From Halomonas sp. UBA3074 (GTDB lineage Bacteria > Pseudomonadota > Gammaproteobacteria > Pseudomonadales > Halomonadaceae): a stretch of 64,000 nucleotides of DNA. Positions 7,228 to 16,040 of this stretch are shown here, piece after piece. The notes beneath the pieces are model-generated. The model was not told the origin of the DNA. It made no database searches and worked only from the letters and a program-made list of their open reading frames with translations. Position 1 is the stretch's first letter. Each line of letters opens with the position of its first letter. The translations under genes were made by a program, and so were the position numbers. The stretch lies in the NCBI RefSeq assembly GCF_002366715.1, contig NZ_DFBS01000026.1, forward strand, positions 1 through 64,000, read 5' to 3'.

Positions 7228-9234
7228 TTAAGCGTTGGCCGTTAGCGAACGCCGATGGTGGCGCTGGCTTAAACGCGCCAATAAAACGCCCGGTACCAGT
7301 GCTATTGCCGCGAGGCCAATTAACTCCCACTGGCTCAATGGGACCATGCCACCACCAGGCAGTGCTAGCAGTAGACCGGAGATCAAGACCAAGGCGCGAA
7401 TGACGATTTCCTGCAGCGCGCCATAACCTAGCCGCCCCACGCCCATTAAGTAGCCTTGCATCGCCGAGGCAAACAGGATGATGCCAATGATCGCCTGAAT
7501 AAACACGGCGATAATCATCAGCGGCGCGCCCTGCATAATGAGCGCCGGGTTAAGAACGAACAGGAACGGAATAAAGTAAATCACGCTGCCCAAACGCATG
7601 GCCTGAAGGCCAGTTTCCATGGGACGGGCACCAGCCACAGTGGCGGCAGCAAAGGCACCCAGCGCCACGGGTGGCGTAATGAAGCTCAGCATGCCCCAGT
7701 AGAGAATGAACATGTGCACCGCCATTGGGTCCAGGCCGCCGCCTTGAATCAACGCAGGGGCGAGCGCCACCGCCAGGAAGATATAAGCGGCCGTTACGGT
7801 CATGCCAATACCTAATACAAAGCTCGTTACCGCGCCCATAATTAACAGTAGCGGCACGCTGCCACCGGCGATATTGATAAAGTCGTTGGCAATAGTGCCC
7901 GACAGGCCAGTCATGGAGAGTGCGCCGACCAGCATGCCCACACCTGCCAGAATGGCGATAAGTTCAGCAAACAGCTTGGCCGCAGAGGACAGCGTCTCGG
8001 TGACGTCTTTCCAGCCCCAACGGTTGTGTTTGGAGAGCTGGTTGAGCACCAGCAGCAGAGCGGTGGCATAGAAGGGGGCCACTGCTTCGCGCTGCATGAC
8101 CAGCAGCATCCACACCAGCAGGCCGAAGACAAAGATGAAGTACCAGCCTTCTTTAAGCGTTTGCTTGATTGACGGCAGCTCAATGGCGGGCAGACCTTTG
8201 ATGTCATTGCGCGCTGCATAGGCGTCAATTTGAATGAACAGGCCGAGGAAATAAAGAATGGAGGGAATCACCGCTGCTAGCGCAACCGCAGAGTAGGGAA
8301 TGTCCAGAAACATTGCCATGACGAAGGCGGTAGCACCCATCACGGGGGGCATCAATACACCCCCGGTAGAAGCACAGGCTTCCACACCGCCCGCAAAGGA
8401 ACGGCTCATGCCGATACGACGCATGGCGGGGATAGATAAAACACCGGTAGTCAATACGTTACTAATGACGCTGCCGCTCATCGACCCCATCAGCCCACTG
8501 GAGAAAATCGCTACCTTGGCGGGGCCGCCGCGTACATGACCTAGCAGCGCAAAGGCGAGATTAATGAAAAACTTGCCGCCACCACTTTTCTGCAGCACCA
8601 CGCCAAAGACCAGAAAGCCAATCACCAAGCCTGCAAAAGCCTGCAGAGGCACGCCCATGATGCTCTCGGTGCTCATCGTATGGTACATGGCGGTCTGTTC
8701 CAGGGTGGAAGGGAACGCCTGGATAGGGCCGGGAACGATATCTGCCACCAGCGGGTAAAGAGAAAATAAGCCGGCAATGATCGCAATCGGTAAACCGCCT
8801 GCCCGACGTGCGGCTTCGATAATGAGGACCCAATAGGCATAGCTGGCATAAATAGCCATTTCTGGGGCAGAAAATGCCCAGCCACGCTCCAAGATGGGGA
8901 CGGCGTTATAGACGAAGTAACCGCCAACCAGCAGGGTGGTTGCGCTGAGCAGATAGTCATACCAGGGAATAGGCTGCTCTTGCTGACTGTCGCGCATGGG
9001 CCAGAGCAAGAACACTAGCGGCAGCAATAGCGCGACCACAGCGTAATAGAACTGCGTCTCTAGTCCTGTGACAAAAGTGAGTAACCCTAAATTGAACAGG
9101 TAATCTAGCGTCATCAGCATCAATATGACAGTGACGGTAGCTGGCACCCAGCGTAACGCAGAAGGTAACTCACGAATTTGGCTAATCTTTTCTTTAACCT
9201 GCTTATTATTGGCAGGCGAGGTTTTGGTGTTCAT
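7228..9234 (-). CDS. TRAP transporter fused permease (4TM/12TM, DctQM-type)
   Basis: A 668-residue inner-membrane protein, the fused small and large membrane subunits typical of TAXI-type TRAP systems. The N-terminal third has four hydrophobic segments (for example LRWVPATVTVILMLM and FYYAVVALLLPLVFLLW). The DctM-like part carries the family signatures SVISNVLTTGVLSIPAMRR, EACASTGGVLMPPVMGATAF and GIGMTVTAAYIFLAVALAPA, with FITPPVALGAFAAA in the second half. Transport is secondary and normally sodium-coupled, needing a binding protein; two candidates flank it. The ATG start is chosen; an in-frame TTG 15 bases upstream is the alternative and neither has a strong ribosome site. It sits 19 bases from the downstream binding-protein gene. 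Confidence 0.93.
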   Translation of the reverse strand: MNTKTSPANNKQVKEKISQIRELPSALRWVPATVTVILMLMTLDYLFNLGLLTFVTGLETQFYYAVVALLLPLVFLLWPMRDSQQEQPIPWYDYLLSATTLLVGGYFVYNAVPILERGWAFSAPEMAIYASYAYWVLIIEAARRAGGLPIAIIAGLFSLYPLVADIVPGPIQAFPSTLEQTAMYHTMSTESIMGVPLQAFAGLVIGFLVFGVVLQKSGGGKFFINLAFALLGHVRGGPAKVAIFSSGLMGSMSGSVISNVLTTGVLSIPAMRRIGMSRSFAGGVEACASTGGVLMPPVMGATAFVMAMFLDIPYSAVALAAVIPSILYFLGLFIQIDAYAARNDIKGLPAIELPSIKQTLKEGWYFIFVFGLLVWMLLVMQREAVAPFYATALLLVLNQLSKHNRWGWKDVTETLSSAAKLFAELIAILAGVGMLVGALSMTGLSGTIANDFINIAGGSVPLLLIMGAVTSFVLGIGMTVTAAYIFLAVALAPALIQGGGLDPMAVHMFILYWGMLSFITPPVALGAFAAATVAGARPMETGLQAMRLGSVIYFIPFLFVLNPALIMQGAPLMIIAVFIQAIIGIILFASAMQGYLMGVGRLGYGALQEIVIRALVLISGLLLALPGGGMVPLSQWELIGLAAIALVPGVLLARLSQRHHRRSLTANA

Positions 9235-9283
9235 TGGGCGTTCCGTCAATCAGCAGGGGCGGCGAGCGCCGCCCCATGGCGTG

Positions 9284-10444
9284 TTACTCGAAGATCGGTT
9301 CGAAGCCGGCATCGCTCAGAGCAGTGGCACGGGCTTCCATCCACTCGGTAGTGAATGCCTCGTCATCACTGGGTGCGTCCTGCATAAAGCTTTCCCAGGC
9401 GCTCATCAGCACGTTCTGGCGCTCGACGAGTTTGTCCTGGTGTGACTGCATTTCCTCGGTCCATACATCGATCTCCTTGTAGTACTCCACCACCGCATCG
9501 TGGAACGGGACTACCCACTGGAGATCCTGTTGTTCCAATGCGTAACCCGATGCACCTGGCGCATTATCTTTATAGTCATCGAAATTTTCTTGCATCGCTT
9601 TGATCAAGCCGTAAGCGACGTTATCCGCCAGGTCCTGATTGGCGACCACAATCGGGTAGGGATAGCTGGCACTGGGAACCGGGTTTTCAGCGCTAATGTC
9701 ACCTGCGCCGGCGGTCACTTCGTGGGGGCGGAAATAGGGAGCAACTGCCGCCATCCGCTCCCAGCCTGCTTCATCGTTGGGGTCCAATACCGGCCAACTG
9801 ATACCCCGAGGGCTGCTCGCTAACTGCTGGGCGGGCGGGGTGACGGTAGTGGTAAAGGAGGCATCTACGTCGCCGGCGATAATGCCGTCGAATGAACGAC
9901 CATAGCCGGGGTAATCAACCCGCTCGACGTCATCCCACGTTAACCCACCAAAGGCGAGATAGGCCTCGGTGCCCTTATTCAGTGCGTCGTCACCGCGGAT
10001 ATAGGCGATGCGCTTGCCCGCCAAGTCCGCTGGGGTTTCAACGCCTAGATCTCCCGCTACAGCCAGTGAAAGGCCAAACGAGGCAGTCGAGGTAGTGATG
10101 ACCCGCAGCGGCTGTGGGCCCCAATCACGGTCAGCGAACATCATCACGCCTTCCGCGCCGTAGTAACTGGCAATACCGCAGGCGCAAAGATCCACACGGC
10201 CTTGTTTCAGTGGAGTCATGCGCGAGACATCGTTATCGCCTGGCAGGATGCGTACCGATGAATCGTATTTGTTTTGCAGCATGTTGCCGATGGCCACGGC
10301 CTGAGCGTAGCCGCTCGAGTTGGTGCCGTAAGCTGTCCAGGCCATCGTGCCGGGTAATTCAATCTCACTGGCGTGACCGACCGCAGCGCCAAGCAGCGTT
10401 AGCGGGAGAGCGGCAATAACGAGTCGATGAGCAAGTGGGCGCAT
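9284..10444 (-). CDS. TAXI-family TRAP transporter solute-binding protein (first copy)
   Basis: A 386-residue periplasmic protein with a signal peptide (MRPLAHRLVIAALPLTLLGAAVGHA) and the TAXI fold: AWTAYGTNSSGYAQAVA, MTPLKQGRVDLCACGIASYY, GKRIAYIRGDDALNKGTEAY and WVVPFHDAVVEYYKE. It is the first gene of the TRAP operon, with AGGAGC seven bases before the ATG, and is a close paralogue of the protein at 6063-7208. Differences in the first ligand loop (TNSSGYAQ against TGTSGNAQ) could mean different ligands for one permease. The upstream region holds operator-like repeats resembling those of the neighbouring acyl-CoA operon, hinting that the ligand is an acid degraded through CoA thioesters. 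Confidence 0.93.
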   Translation of the reverse strand: MRPLAHRLVIAALPLTLLGAAVGHASEIELPGTMAWTAYGTNSSGYAQAVAIGNMLQNKYDSSVRILPGDNDVSRMTPLKQGRVDLCACGIASYYGAEGVMMFADRDWGPQPLRVITTSTASFGLSLAVAGDLGVETPADLAGKRIAYIRGDDALNKGTEAYLAFGGLTWDDVERVDYPGYGRSFDGIIAGDVDASFTTTVTPPAQQLASSPRGISWPVLDPNDEAGWERMAAVAPYFRPHEVTAGAGDISAENPVPSASYPYPIVVANQDLADNVAYGLIKAMQENFDDYKDNAPGASGYALEQQDLQWVVPFHDAVVEYYKEIDVWTEEMQSHQDKLVERQNVLMSAWESFMQDAPSDDEAFTTEWMEARATALSDAGFEPIFE

Positions 10445-10486
10445 TTTAATGCTCCTTTGTTGTGGTTGTGATGATGCTGTTAGTTA

Positions 10487-10538
10487 CGTTTCGTTACTTT
10501 GCGTTTTGCTATGCGGTATCTTGTTTTGCTAAGTGGTC
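10487..10538 (-). promoter_or_regulatory. Operator-like direct repeats upstream of the TRAP operon
   Basis: Two imperfect copies, GTTTTGCTATGCGGTA (10503-10518) and GTTTTGCTAAGTGGTC (10523-10538), lie in the same orientation with a 20-base period, about two helical turns. A third looser copy, GTTTCGTTACTTTGC, starts at 10487. They lie 60-95 bases before the first binding-protein gene. The reverse strand of the acyl-CoA operon region contains the related GTTTCGCATTGC and GTTTTGCATT, also at a 20-base period. Regulator identity is unknown. Confidence 0.45.
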
Positions 10539-10617
10539 GATTGATAGTAGAGAAGCCGCTGGGTAGCTGTCAATGTTGTTGTTAGAGCCTGCTCTCTTTC
10601 GTAAGCGACAGACACAA

Positions 10618-10643
10618 AAAAACCAGGCATTGGCCTGGTTTTT
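10618..10643 (-). terminator. Intrinsic terminator of the SulP gene
   Basis: The 11-base arms AAAAACCAGGC (10618-10628) and GCCTGGTTTTT (10633-10643) close a four-base loop. Read leftward, the stem ends in a run of T, 24 bases after the SulP stop codon. The symmetric A/T flanks might let it work in both directions. Confidence 0.88.
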
Positions 10644-10666
10644 CAATAGCTTGCTGATTTAATTGA

Positions 10667-12367
10667 CTAGGAAAATTCGCGCCAAGCGGCGTAAGTGCTG
10701 AGAAAGACGCGCCCTGTTAACGCCTCCAGAAAATCGCTCTTTTTGAGTTGATCCATGACCGGTCCCTTTACTTCAGACAAATGTAGTTTGACCTCGGAGT
10801 CTTTTAAACGTGCGTTGATCGCGTCCAGGCTTTCCAGTGCTGATGCATCGATCAGGTTGACTGCCGAGCAAATCAATACCACGTGCTCTAGCTCTGGGTG
10901 GCTCGCCACCAAGTTGTAAACGGTGTCTTCCAAATAGCGGGCATTGGCAAAATAGAGGCTTTCATCAATGCGCAGCAGGGCGACATGGGGAACGGTCTCT
11001 ACATCATGCCGGGTGGTGTTGCGAAAGTGCTCGGTGCCAGGAACACGGCCTACCAAGGCGCTATGAGGGCGGCTGGTCCGGTACAAAAAAAGTGCAATGG
11101 ATAGCGTAACACCGCTGATGATGCCTGCTTCCACCCCTTCGCACAGAGTAAGTAAAATCGTCACGGCCATCGCGGCAAAGTCGCTACGCGAGTAGCGCCA
11201 GGTTTGCCGCAGCATAGGAATATCCACCAATGTCAGAATAGACACCGTGATGGTGGCGGCCAGGGTGGCAATCGGTAGGTAGTAGAGCCAACCGGTGAAA
11301 GATAGCGTGACCAGCGCAATACCTAAAGCTGCGAAAGTGCCTGCGGCAGGTGTTTGGGCGCCCGCGTCGAAATTAATGACGGTACGCGATAGGCCCCCGG
11401 TGACCGGCATGCCGCTGGAAAAACCGGCGGCCAAGTTGCTGGCGCCCAAACCCACCAACTCTTGATTGGGGGAGATGCGCTGGCGCCTCTTAGCAGCCAG
11501 CATCTGCCCCATCGAAACCGACTCTACAAACCCGACCAAGCTGATGAGTAGTGCAGGAATGAGGAGTGAGCGCCATAACGAGTAATCGCCCCAGGGAAAA
11601 CTCAGCGCGGGCAGGCCGCCCGGTATCCGGCCAACCACATTGACGCCTTTTTCTGCCAGCTGCCAGTGCCAAGTCACCGTGGTAGTGACCACCACTGCAA
11701 AGACAGGCCCGGCTTTAGCGATCAAGTCAGCGAGAAATAGCGGTAAGCCGGCTTTATGCAGAAAGACTTTGCCGTGACGCCGCAAAGCAATCAGGAGCAC
11801 CAGCGTACCGGCTCCAATCAGCAAGGTAGGTAAATGGTAGGTGGATAAATTGGGCAGCAGGGTGATCATGCGTTCCACCAGTGTAAAACCACTGCTGTCC
11901 ACGCCTAGCAAACTACCCAACTGACTGGCTGCAATCAGAATGCCCGAGGCCGTTAGAAAGCCTGAGATGACCGGGTGGCTTAAGAAGTTACTGAAAAAAC
12001 CCATTTTCAGCAGGCCCATAATGACCAGCATCCCGCCGGAAAGCAGGGAGAGTATTAATGCTGCCTGTAAATACGTCTCCGTTCCGGTTGCCGCGACCGA
12101 CGACAGGGCCGCACCCGTCATTAAGGCAATAATGGCCACTGGCCCGACGGCCAGCGTTTTGCTAGTGCCAAACAGCGTATAAACCAGCTGTGGCAATATA
12201 CTGGCATACAGACCCACCACTGCAGGCAGTCCGGCCAGCAGCGCATAGGCGAGTGACTGGGGGATGACCATCACGGTGACGATCAGCCCTGCCAGTAAAT
12301 CAGCTCCCAGTAGTCGTTTATGGTAATGGGGGAGCCATGTCAGGATAGGCAAATAGCGCTTGAGCAT
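10667..12367 (-). CDS. SulP-family anion transporter with C-terminal STAS domain
   Basis: A 566-residue inner-membrane protein of the SLC26/SulP family. The N-terminal signature GLIVTVMVIPQSLAYALLAGLP at about residues 25-48 is followed by some 10-12 hydrophobic spans, including VGLYASILPQLVYTLFGTSK, SMGQMLAAKRRQRISPNQEL and NLAAGFSSGMPVTGGLSRT. The last 120 residues form a STAS domain (VALLRIDESLYFANARYLED, then LICSAVNLIDASALESLDAI), likely regulatory. The family moves sulfate, bicarbonate, dicarboxylates or other anions, and no carbonic anhydrase or sulfur-metabolism gene is adjacent to point to one. It is a single-gene unit with its own terminator. Confidence 0.9.
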   Translation of the reverse strand: MLKRYLPILTWLPHYHKRLLGADLLAGLIVTVMVIPQSLAYALLAGLPAVVGLYASILPQLVYTLFGTSKTLAVGPVAIIALMTGAALSSVAATGTETYLQAALILSLLSGGMLVIMGLLKMGFFSNFLSHPVISGFLTASGILIAASQLGSLLGVDSSGFTLVERMITLLPNLSTYHLPTLLIGAGTLVLLIALRRHGKVFLHKAGLPLFLADLIAKAGPVFAVVVTTTVTWHWQLAEKGVNVVGRIPGGLPALSFPWGDYSLWRSLLIPALLISLVGFVESVSMGQMLAAKRRQRISPNQELVGLGASNLAAGFSSGMPVTGGLSRTVINFDAGAQTPAAGTFAALGIALVTLSFTGWLYYLPIATLAATITVSILTLVDIPMLRQTWRYSRSDFAAMAVTILLTLCEGVEAGIISGVTLSIALFLYRTSRPHSALVGRVPGTEHFRNTTRHDVETVPHVALLRIDESLYFANARYLEDTVYNLVASHPELEHVVLICSAVNLIDASALESLDAINARLKDSEVKLHLSEVKGPVMDQLKKSDFLEALTGRVFLSTYAAWREFS

Positions 12368-12611
12368 GAGTTCCTGGTGTCGAGGGGAGTGCCAAACAGA
12401 AAGGGTAAGGGATATTTCATTCAGTTTCAGCGCTTATATTCATTAGGTCTGCACTAAAAGCCTGCCACGTAGAATGTTAGCGCCCGCTATCTGCCCCCAA
12501 AGTGCTACTTCTTTCGATTGTGTAACCCGTTAAGATTAGGCGCAAAGGTGAGTTAAGCCTTGCTGGCTGGCTGTTTGTAACTCAATAACACCAATAAAAA
12601 GAGTATTACTC

Positions 12612-14273
12612 ATGCGTATACTGCAATTGCTGGTACCAGTGCTGATGATGGCATTATCGGTGGGGGCTGCTACTCAAGGCGGAATGTGGGTTTATGCAGC
12701 GGTCATTTTGGCGGCGTTGGCTGGCGCTTCTATGCTGCTAGCAACGTTTGCGATGATCTACCGCGCGGAACACCACCATCTTGAAAAACGCCACTTCGGT
12801 TTCAAGCCCCAGCGGGATTACCGCGCGTTGCGCGCCATGGCTTACCGGTTGATGAACCGGGCCAGCAGCACGGCGATTGCCTCGGCGGAAGTCTCCCACT
12901 ATGCCGATCTAATGGATCAGCGTCTTACCCAGCAAGAAACGATGGCCCGAGAGGCCTCCTCCAGCATGACATCCATCAACGCGGCCATTATGCAGGTCAG
13001 CGCAAGCGCCAGCCAAGTGGCAGCATTAGCCGCGAGCGCCAGGGATGCCAGCCATCATAACCATGCAGAACTGGACGATATCATTCAGGACATGAACGGT
13101 GTGGCAGAGCGTTCCCACCAGGCGCTGGAAATGCTCACCGCCCTCAATGACAAGATCGAGCGTGTTCGTAACGTTACTTCGATGATTGAAGGTATCGCCG
13201 AACAGACCCACCTGCTTTCGCTCAATGCCTCCATCGAGGCAGCCCGGGCCGGTGAACACGGCCGCGGCTTTGCCGTGGTCGCTGGCGAAGTACGCAATCT
13301 GGCATTGAAAACCTCCACCGCGACGCAAAGTGTCGATGAGTTGGTCAAAGACATGCACGAAAGTGGGCAATCGGTCGTCGCGACGATAGGCCACTTAATG
13401 ACGCGTATCAGCGAACGATCCAAGGGGTTACAAGGGGTTGGCAGCAGCCTGGGCACGATGACCCAAGAGTTTGATCAGGTGCAAAGTGAAATCAACCGCG
13501 TTGCCGATGCCATGGAAAACACCCGCCAACATAGCCAAACCGTGGCAGACAGCCTGCAGCAGCTGGAAGATGATGTTGATGAAGGTAATCGCAACATGCA
13601 TGACCTGGCCGAGCAGGCGAGGGCGTTGATGGAGGCTGCGGAAGGGGTCGATGGAGAGCTCGCTCAGCAACATCTGAAGGGGCGCCATCAAGCGGTGTTC
13701 CACGCTGCACGGTCAACGGCGGATACGATAGGCAAGCTGCTCGAAAAAGCGATTGCTAGCGGAGAGGTAGCAGAAGCCACGCTATTCCAACCCCATTATG
13801 AGCAGGTGCCCGGCACCCAGCCGCCGCTTTATAAAACTGGTTTTGATGCCTTTACCGACAAGCATCTACCGAACTTGCAGGAACCGCTGCTAAAACAGCT
13901 AGGGCTGAGTTATGCCATTGCCTGCGACCGCAAAGGCTATGTGCCCACCCATAATCAGGCAGTCAGTCTTGAGCCGACGGGCGACTATGCTCACGATTTG
14001 AAGTTCTGCCGCAGTAAGCGAATTTTTGATGACCCGACGGGACGCCGCTGCGGAGCTCACGAAAAACCGCTGCTGCTACAAACCTACAAGCGTGATACCG
14101 GAGAAATCATGCACGACCTGTCAGTGCCGGTGTATGTTCAGGGTAAGCACTGGGGCGGCTTCCGCGTTGGCTACCAGCCCGAGCGCGAGCGCGCCGCAGC
14201 CCCCACACTGGAAGCTGCTGCAAGCGTATCGCCGCCCCTTGCGTTAACCCGCCGCGGCGTAGCGCGGGCGTGA
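12612..14273 (+). CDS. Methyl-accepting chemotaxis protein
   Basis: A 553-residue chemoreceptor with an unusual layout. Two hydrophobic segments lie close together at residues 1-60, so there is almost no periplasmic sensor. The cytoplasmic signalling domain follows, with the hairpin tip at IAEQTHLLSLNASIEAARAG and GRGFAVVAGEVRNLALK. The C-terminal 130 residues form a further domain (YKTGFDAFTDKHLP, CDRKGYVPTHNQ, KFCRSKRIFDDPTG, DLSVPVYVQGKHWGGFR), seen in receptors that sense cytoplasmic or redox-linked signals. The input is therefore probably intracellular. Its 3' end overlaps the convergent rarD gene by 30 bases. No other chemotaxis genes are nearby. Confidence 0.9.
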   Translation: MRILQLLVPVLMMALSVGAATQGGMWVYAAVILAALAGASMLLATFAMIYRAEHHHLEKRHFGFKPQRDYRALRAMAYRLMNRASSTAIASAEVSHYADLMDQRLTQQETMAREASSSMTSINAAIMQVSASASQVAALAASARDASHHNHAELDDIIQDMNGVAERSHQALEMLTALNDKIERVRNVTSMIEGIAEQTHLLSLNASIEAARAGEHGRGFAVVAGEVRNLALKTSTATQSVDELVKDMHESGQSVVATIGHLMTRISERSKGLQGVGSSLGTMTQEFDQVQSEINRVADAMENTRQHSQTVADSLQQLEDDVDEGNRNMHDLAEQARALMEAAEGVDGELAQQHLKGRHQAVFHAARSTADTIGKLLEKAIASGEVAEATLFQPHYEQVPGTQPPLYKTGFDAFTDKHLPNLQEPLLKQLGLSYAIACDRKGYVPTHNQAVSLEPTGDYAHDLKFCRSKRIFDDPTGRRCGAHEKPLLLQTYKRDTGEIMHDLSVPVYVQGKHWGGFRVGYQPERERAAAPTLEAAASVSPPLALTRRGVARA

Positions 14274-15152
14274 CTGCCACGCTGACCAGGAGTAGAGCGC
14301 AAGCCCAATCCAGATGAGCACAAACGTCGCCAATTGAATTAGCCCTAGGGGCTCGCCGAACAGAGTCAGCGCAATGAGGAACTGAATACTGGGGTTGATG
14401 TACATCAGAAACCCTATTGTCGCTAATCGCAGCCGCCGGGCGGCACCCGCAAAGGCCATCAGGGGCAGGGCCGTCAGAGCACCGCTGGCGATCAAAAGGG
14501 TCGTCGTCGAAGGGGTCTGTAAAAAATGCGAACTGCCGTTCCAGCTCAGCCACGACAGGGCAACCAAGGCGAGGGGAAACAGCAGCAGGGTTTCCACAAA
14601 CAGCCCCGACAAACCGTCCAATGGCACCTGCTTGCGAAACAGACCGTAACTGCCGAAGCTCAATGCCAGCAGCAGGCTGATCCAGGGCAATTCGCCGAGC
14701 ATTATAAACTGAGTGGCGATCGCGATACTCGCCAGCCCTAATGCCACCAATTGCAACTTGGCCATTACTTCGCGCAACACCAACATGCCCAGTGCAACGT
14801 TGACCAAGGGCGTTAGAAAATAGCCCAGGCTCGCCTGTAAGACCTGCTTGGATTCCACTGCATAAATATAGATACCCCAGTTGAACGCGATCAATAACGC
14901 ACAGGCCAGTACCCGTCCAAGCTTTTTGGGTTCGCCCAAGGCTGCAACAACGGGAGGCCAGCGGCGTAACAACGAGATTAGCCCCACCAGAAACAGACAA
15001 GCCCATATGATGCGATGAATCAATATTTCAAAGGCGGGAACGCCCTCGAACAGGGCAAAAAAGAGCGGAAAACAGCCCCACATGGTATAGGCGGTTAGCC
15101 CAAACATAACGCCTTTGACGGCTTCGGGATCACGTGTTGGAGTAGGAAGCAT
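14244..15152 (-). CDS. rarD: EamA-family permease RarD
   Basis: A 302-residue inner-membrane protein of the drug/metabolite transporter superfamily, RarD subgroup. The N-terminus VKGVMFGLTAYTMWGCFPLFF and the segment EILIHRIIWACLFLVGLI are characteristic of RarD, and about ten hydrophobic spans in two EamA repeats follow (NWGIYIYAVESKQVLQASLGYF, then GFLMYINPSIQFLIALTLFGE). E. coli RarD was named for chloramphenicol sensitivity, but the transported substrate is unknown. The gene is monocistronic, and its 3' end lies inside the end of the convergent chemoreceptor gene. Confidence 0.9.
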   Translation of the reverse strand: MLPTPTRDPEAVKGVMFGLTAYTMWGCFPLFFALFEGVPAFEILIHRIIWACLFLVGLISLLRRWPPVVAALGEPKKLGRVLACALLIAFNWGIYIYAVESKQVLQASLGYFLTPLVNVALGMLVLREVMAKLQLVALGLASIAIATQFIMLGELPWISLLLALSFGSYGLFRKQVPLDGLSGLFVETLLLFPLALVALSWLSWNGSSHFLQTPSTTTLLIASGALTALPLMAFAGAARRLRLATIGFLMYINPSIQFLIALTLFGEPLGLIQLATFVLIWIGLALYSWSAWQSRPRYAAAG

Positions 15153-15224
15153 AGCCGCCTCATTATTTAAAGATGCTAATCTAGCATAAACGTTGCAATA
15201 ACACTGGCGGAACGGAGTTGTTTA

Positions 15225-16040
15225 ATGACTAAACTTAGATCCAGCTTGGTGCAGTGCGATCTGCGCTGGGAAGACCCACAAGCCAACCACGCTCATCTTG
15301 AGGAGTTACTCGGTGAGCTGGATAGCCGTGATACCGACCTTATTGTTTTGCCTGAAATGTTTGCCACCGGGTTTACCATGAATTCCCGTGAAATGGCTCA
15401 GCCGATGGCCGAAAGCCAAAGCGTGACTTGGCTGCAGACTCAGGCGCAGGCCCGTAACTGTGTAATGACCGGCAGCGTGGCGATCAAAGAGGACGGCGAG
15501 TATTTTAACCGGTTGATTTGGGCGACGCCTGATGGTGATTTAACCCATTACGATAAACGCCATCTTTTTCGTATGGCCGGTGAGCATGAGCGCTACGGCA
15601 TGGGCAGTGAGCGTCAGGTGGTCGAGCTGAATGGATTTAAATTGCTGATGAGTGTTTGCTATGACCTGCGCTTTCCGGTCTGGATGCGCCAGCAGCCAGC
15701 AAAGGGCGAGCATTTCGAGTATGATGCGCTGCTGTGTATCGCCAATTGGCCAGCACCGCGGCGTCACCCCTGGCGTACGCTGCTACAGGCCCGTGCGGTA
15801 GAAAACCTAAGCTATGTGATTGGCGTTAACCGCGTTGGAGAAGATGCTAAAGGGCTTGCCTACAGCGGCGATTCCTTATTGGTCGACTTCAAAGGCGAAC
15901 CGCTGATTGATCAACCTGCTCATACCCCGTTCATAGAAACGGGCACGCTGGATAAAACTGCCCTTGATGCTTTTCGTGAAAAATTTCCTGCCTGGCAAGA
16001 TGCCGACCGTTTCAAACTGCTGCCTGGAGTCGGTCAATGA
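15225..16040 (+). CDS. Omega-amidase-like carbon-nitrogen hydrolase (YafV/Nit2 family)
   Basis: A 271-residue cytoplasmic nitrilase-superfamily hydrolase. The Glu-Lys-Cys triad is clear: Glu in LIVLPEMFATGF near residue 44, Lys in HYDKRHLFRMAGEH near 110, and Cys in MSVCYDLRFPVW near 147. The NLSYVIGVNRVGED segment marks it as YafV-like, an omega-amidase hydrolysing alpha-ketoglutaramate or alpha-ketosuccinamate produced by glutamine or asparagine transamination. Its stop overlaps the rsuA start (ATGATG), so the two genes are translationally coupled. It is divergent from rarD, with about 70 bases between the start codons. Confidence 0.88.
   Translation: MTKLRSSLVQCDLRWEDPQANHAHLEELLGELDSRDTDLIVLPEMFATGFTMNSREMAQPMAESQSVTWLQTQAQARNCVMTGSVAIKEDGEYFNRLIWATPDGDLTHYDKRHLFRMAGEHERYGMGSERQVVELNGFKLLMSVCYDLRFPVWMRQQPAKGEHFEYDALLCIANWPAPRRHPWRTLLQARAVENLSYVIGVNRVGEDAKGLAYSGDSLLVDFKGEPLIDQPAHTPFIETGTLDKTALDAFREKFPAWQDADRFKLLPGVGQ

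Noticed and set aside
9234..9249. TTG start for the TRAP permease
   Set aside because: No ribosome site lies before it and the ATG five codons later is more ordinary; mentioned only as an alternative.
14107..15006. Long 299-codon frame on the minus strand
   Set aside because: It is an alternative frame of the rarD gene, which has clear membrane-protein family motifs; the alternative product looks like composition-driven noise.
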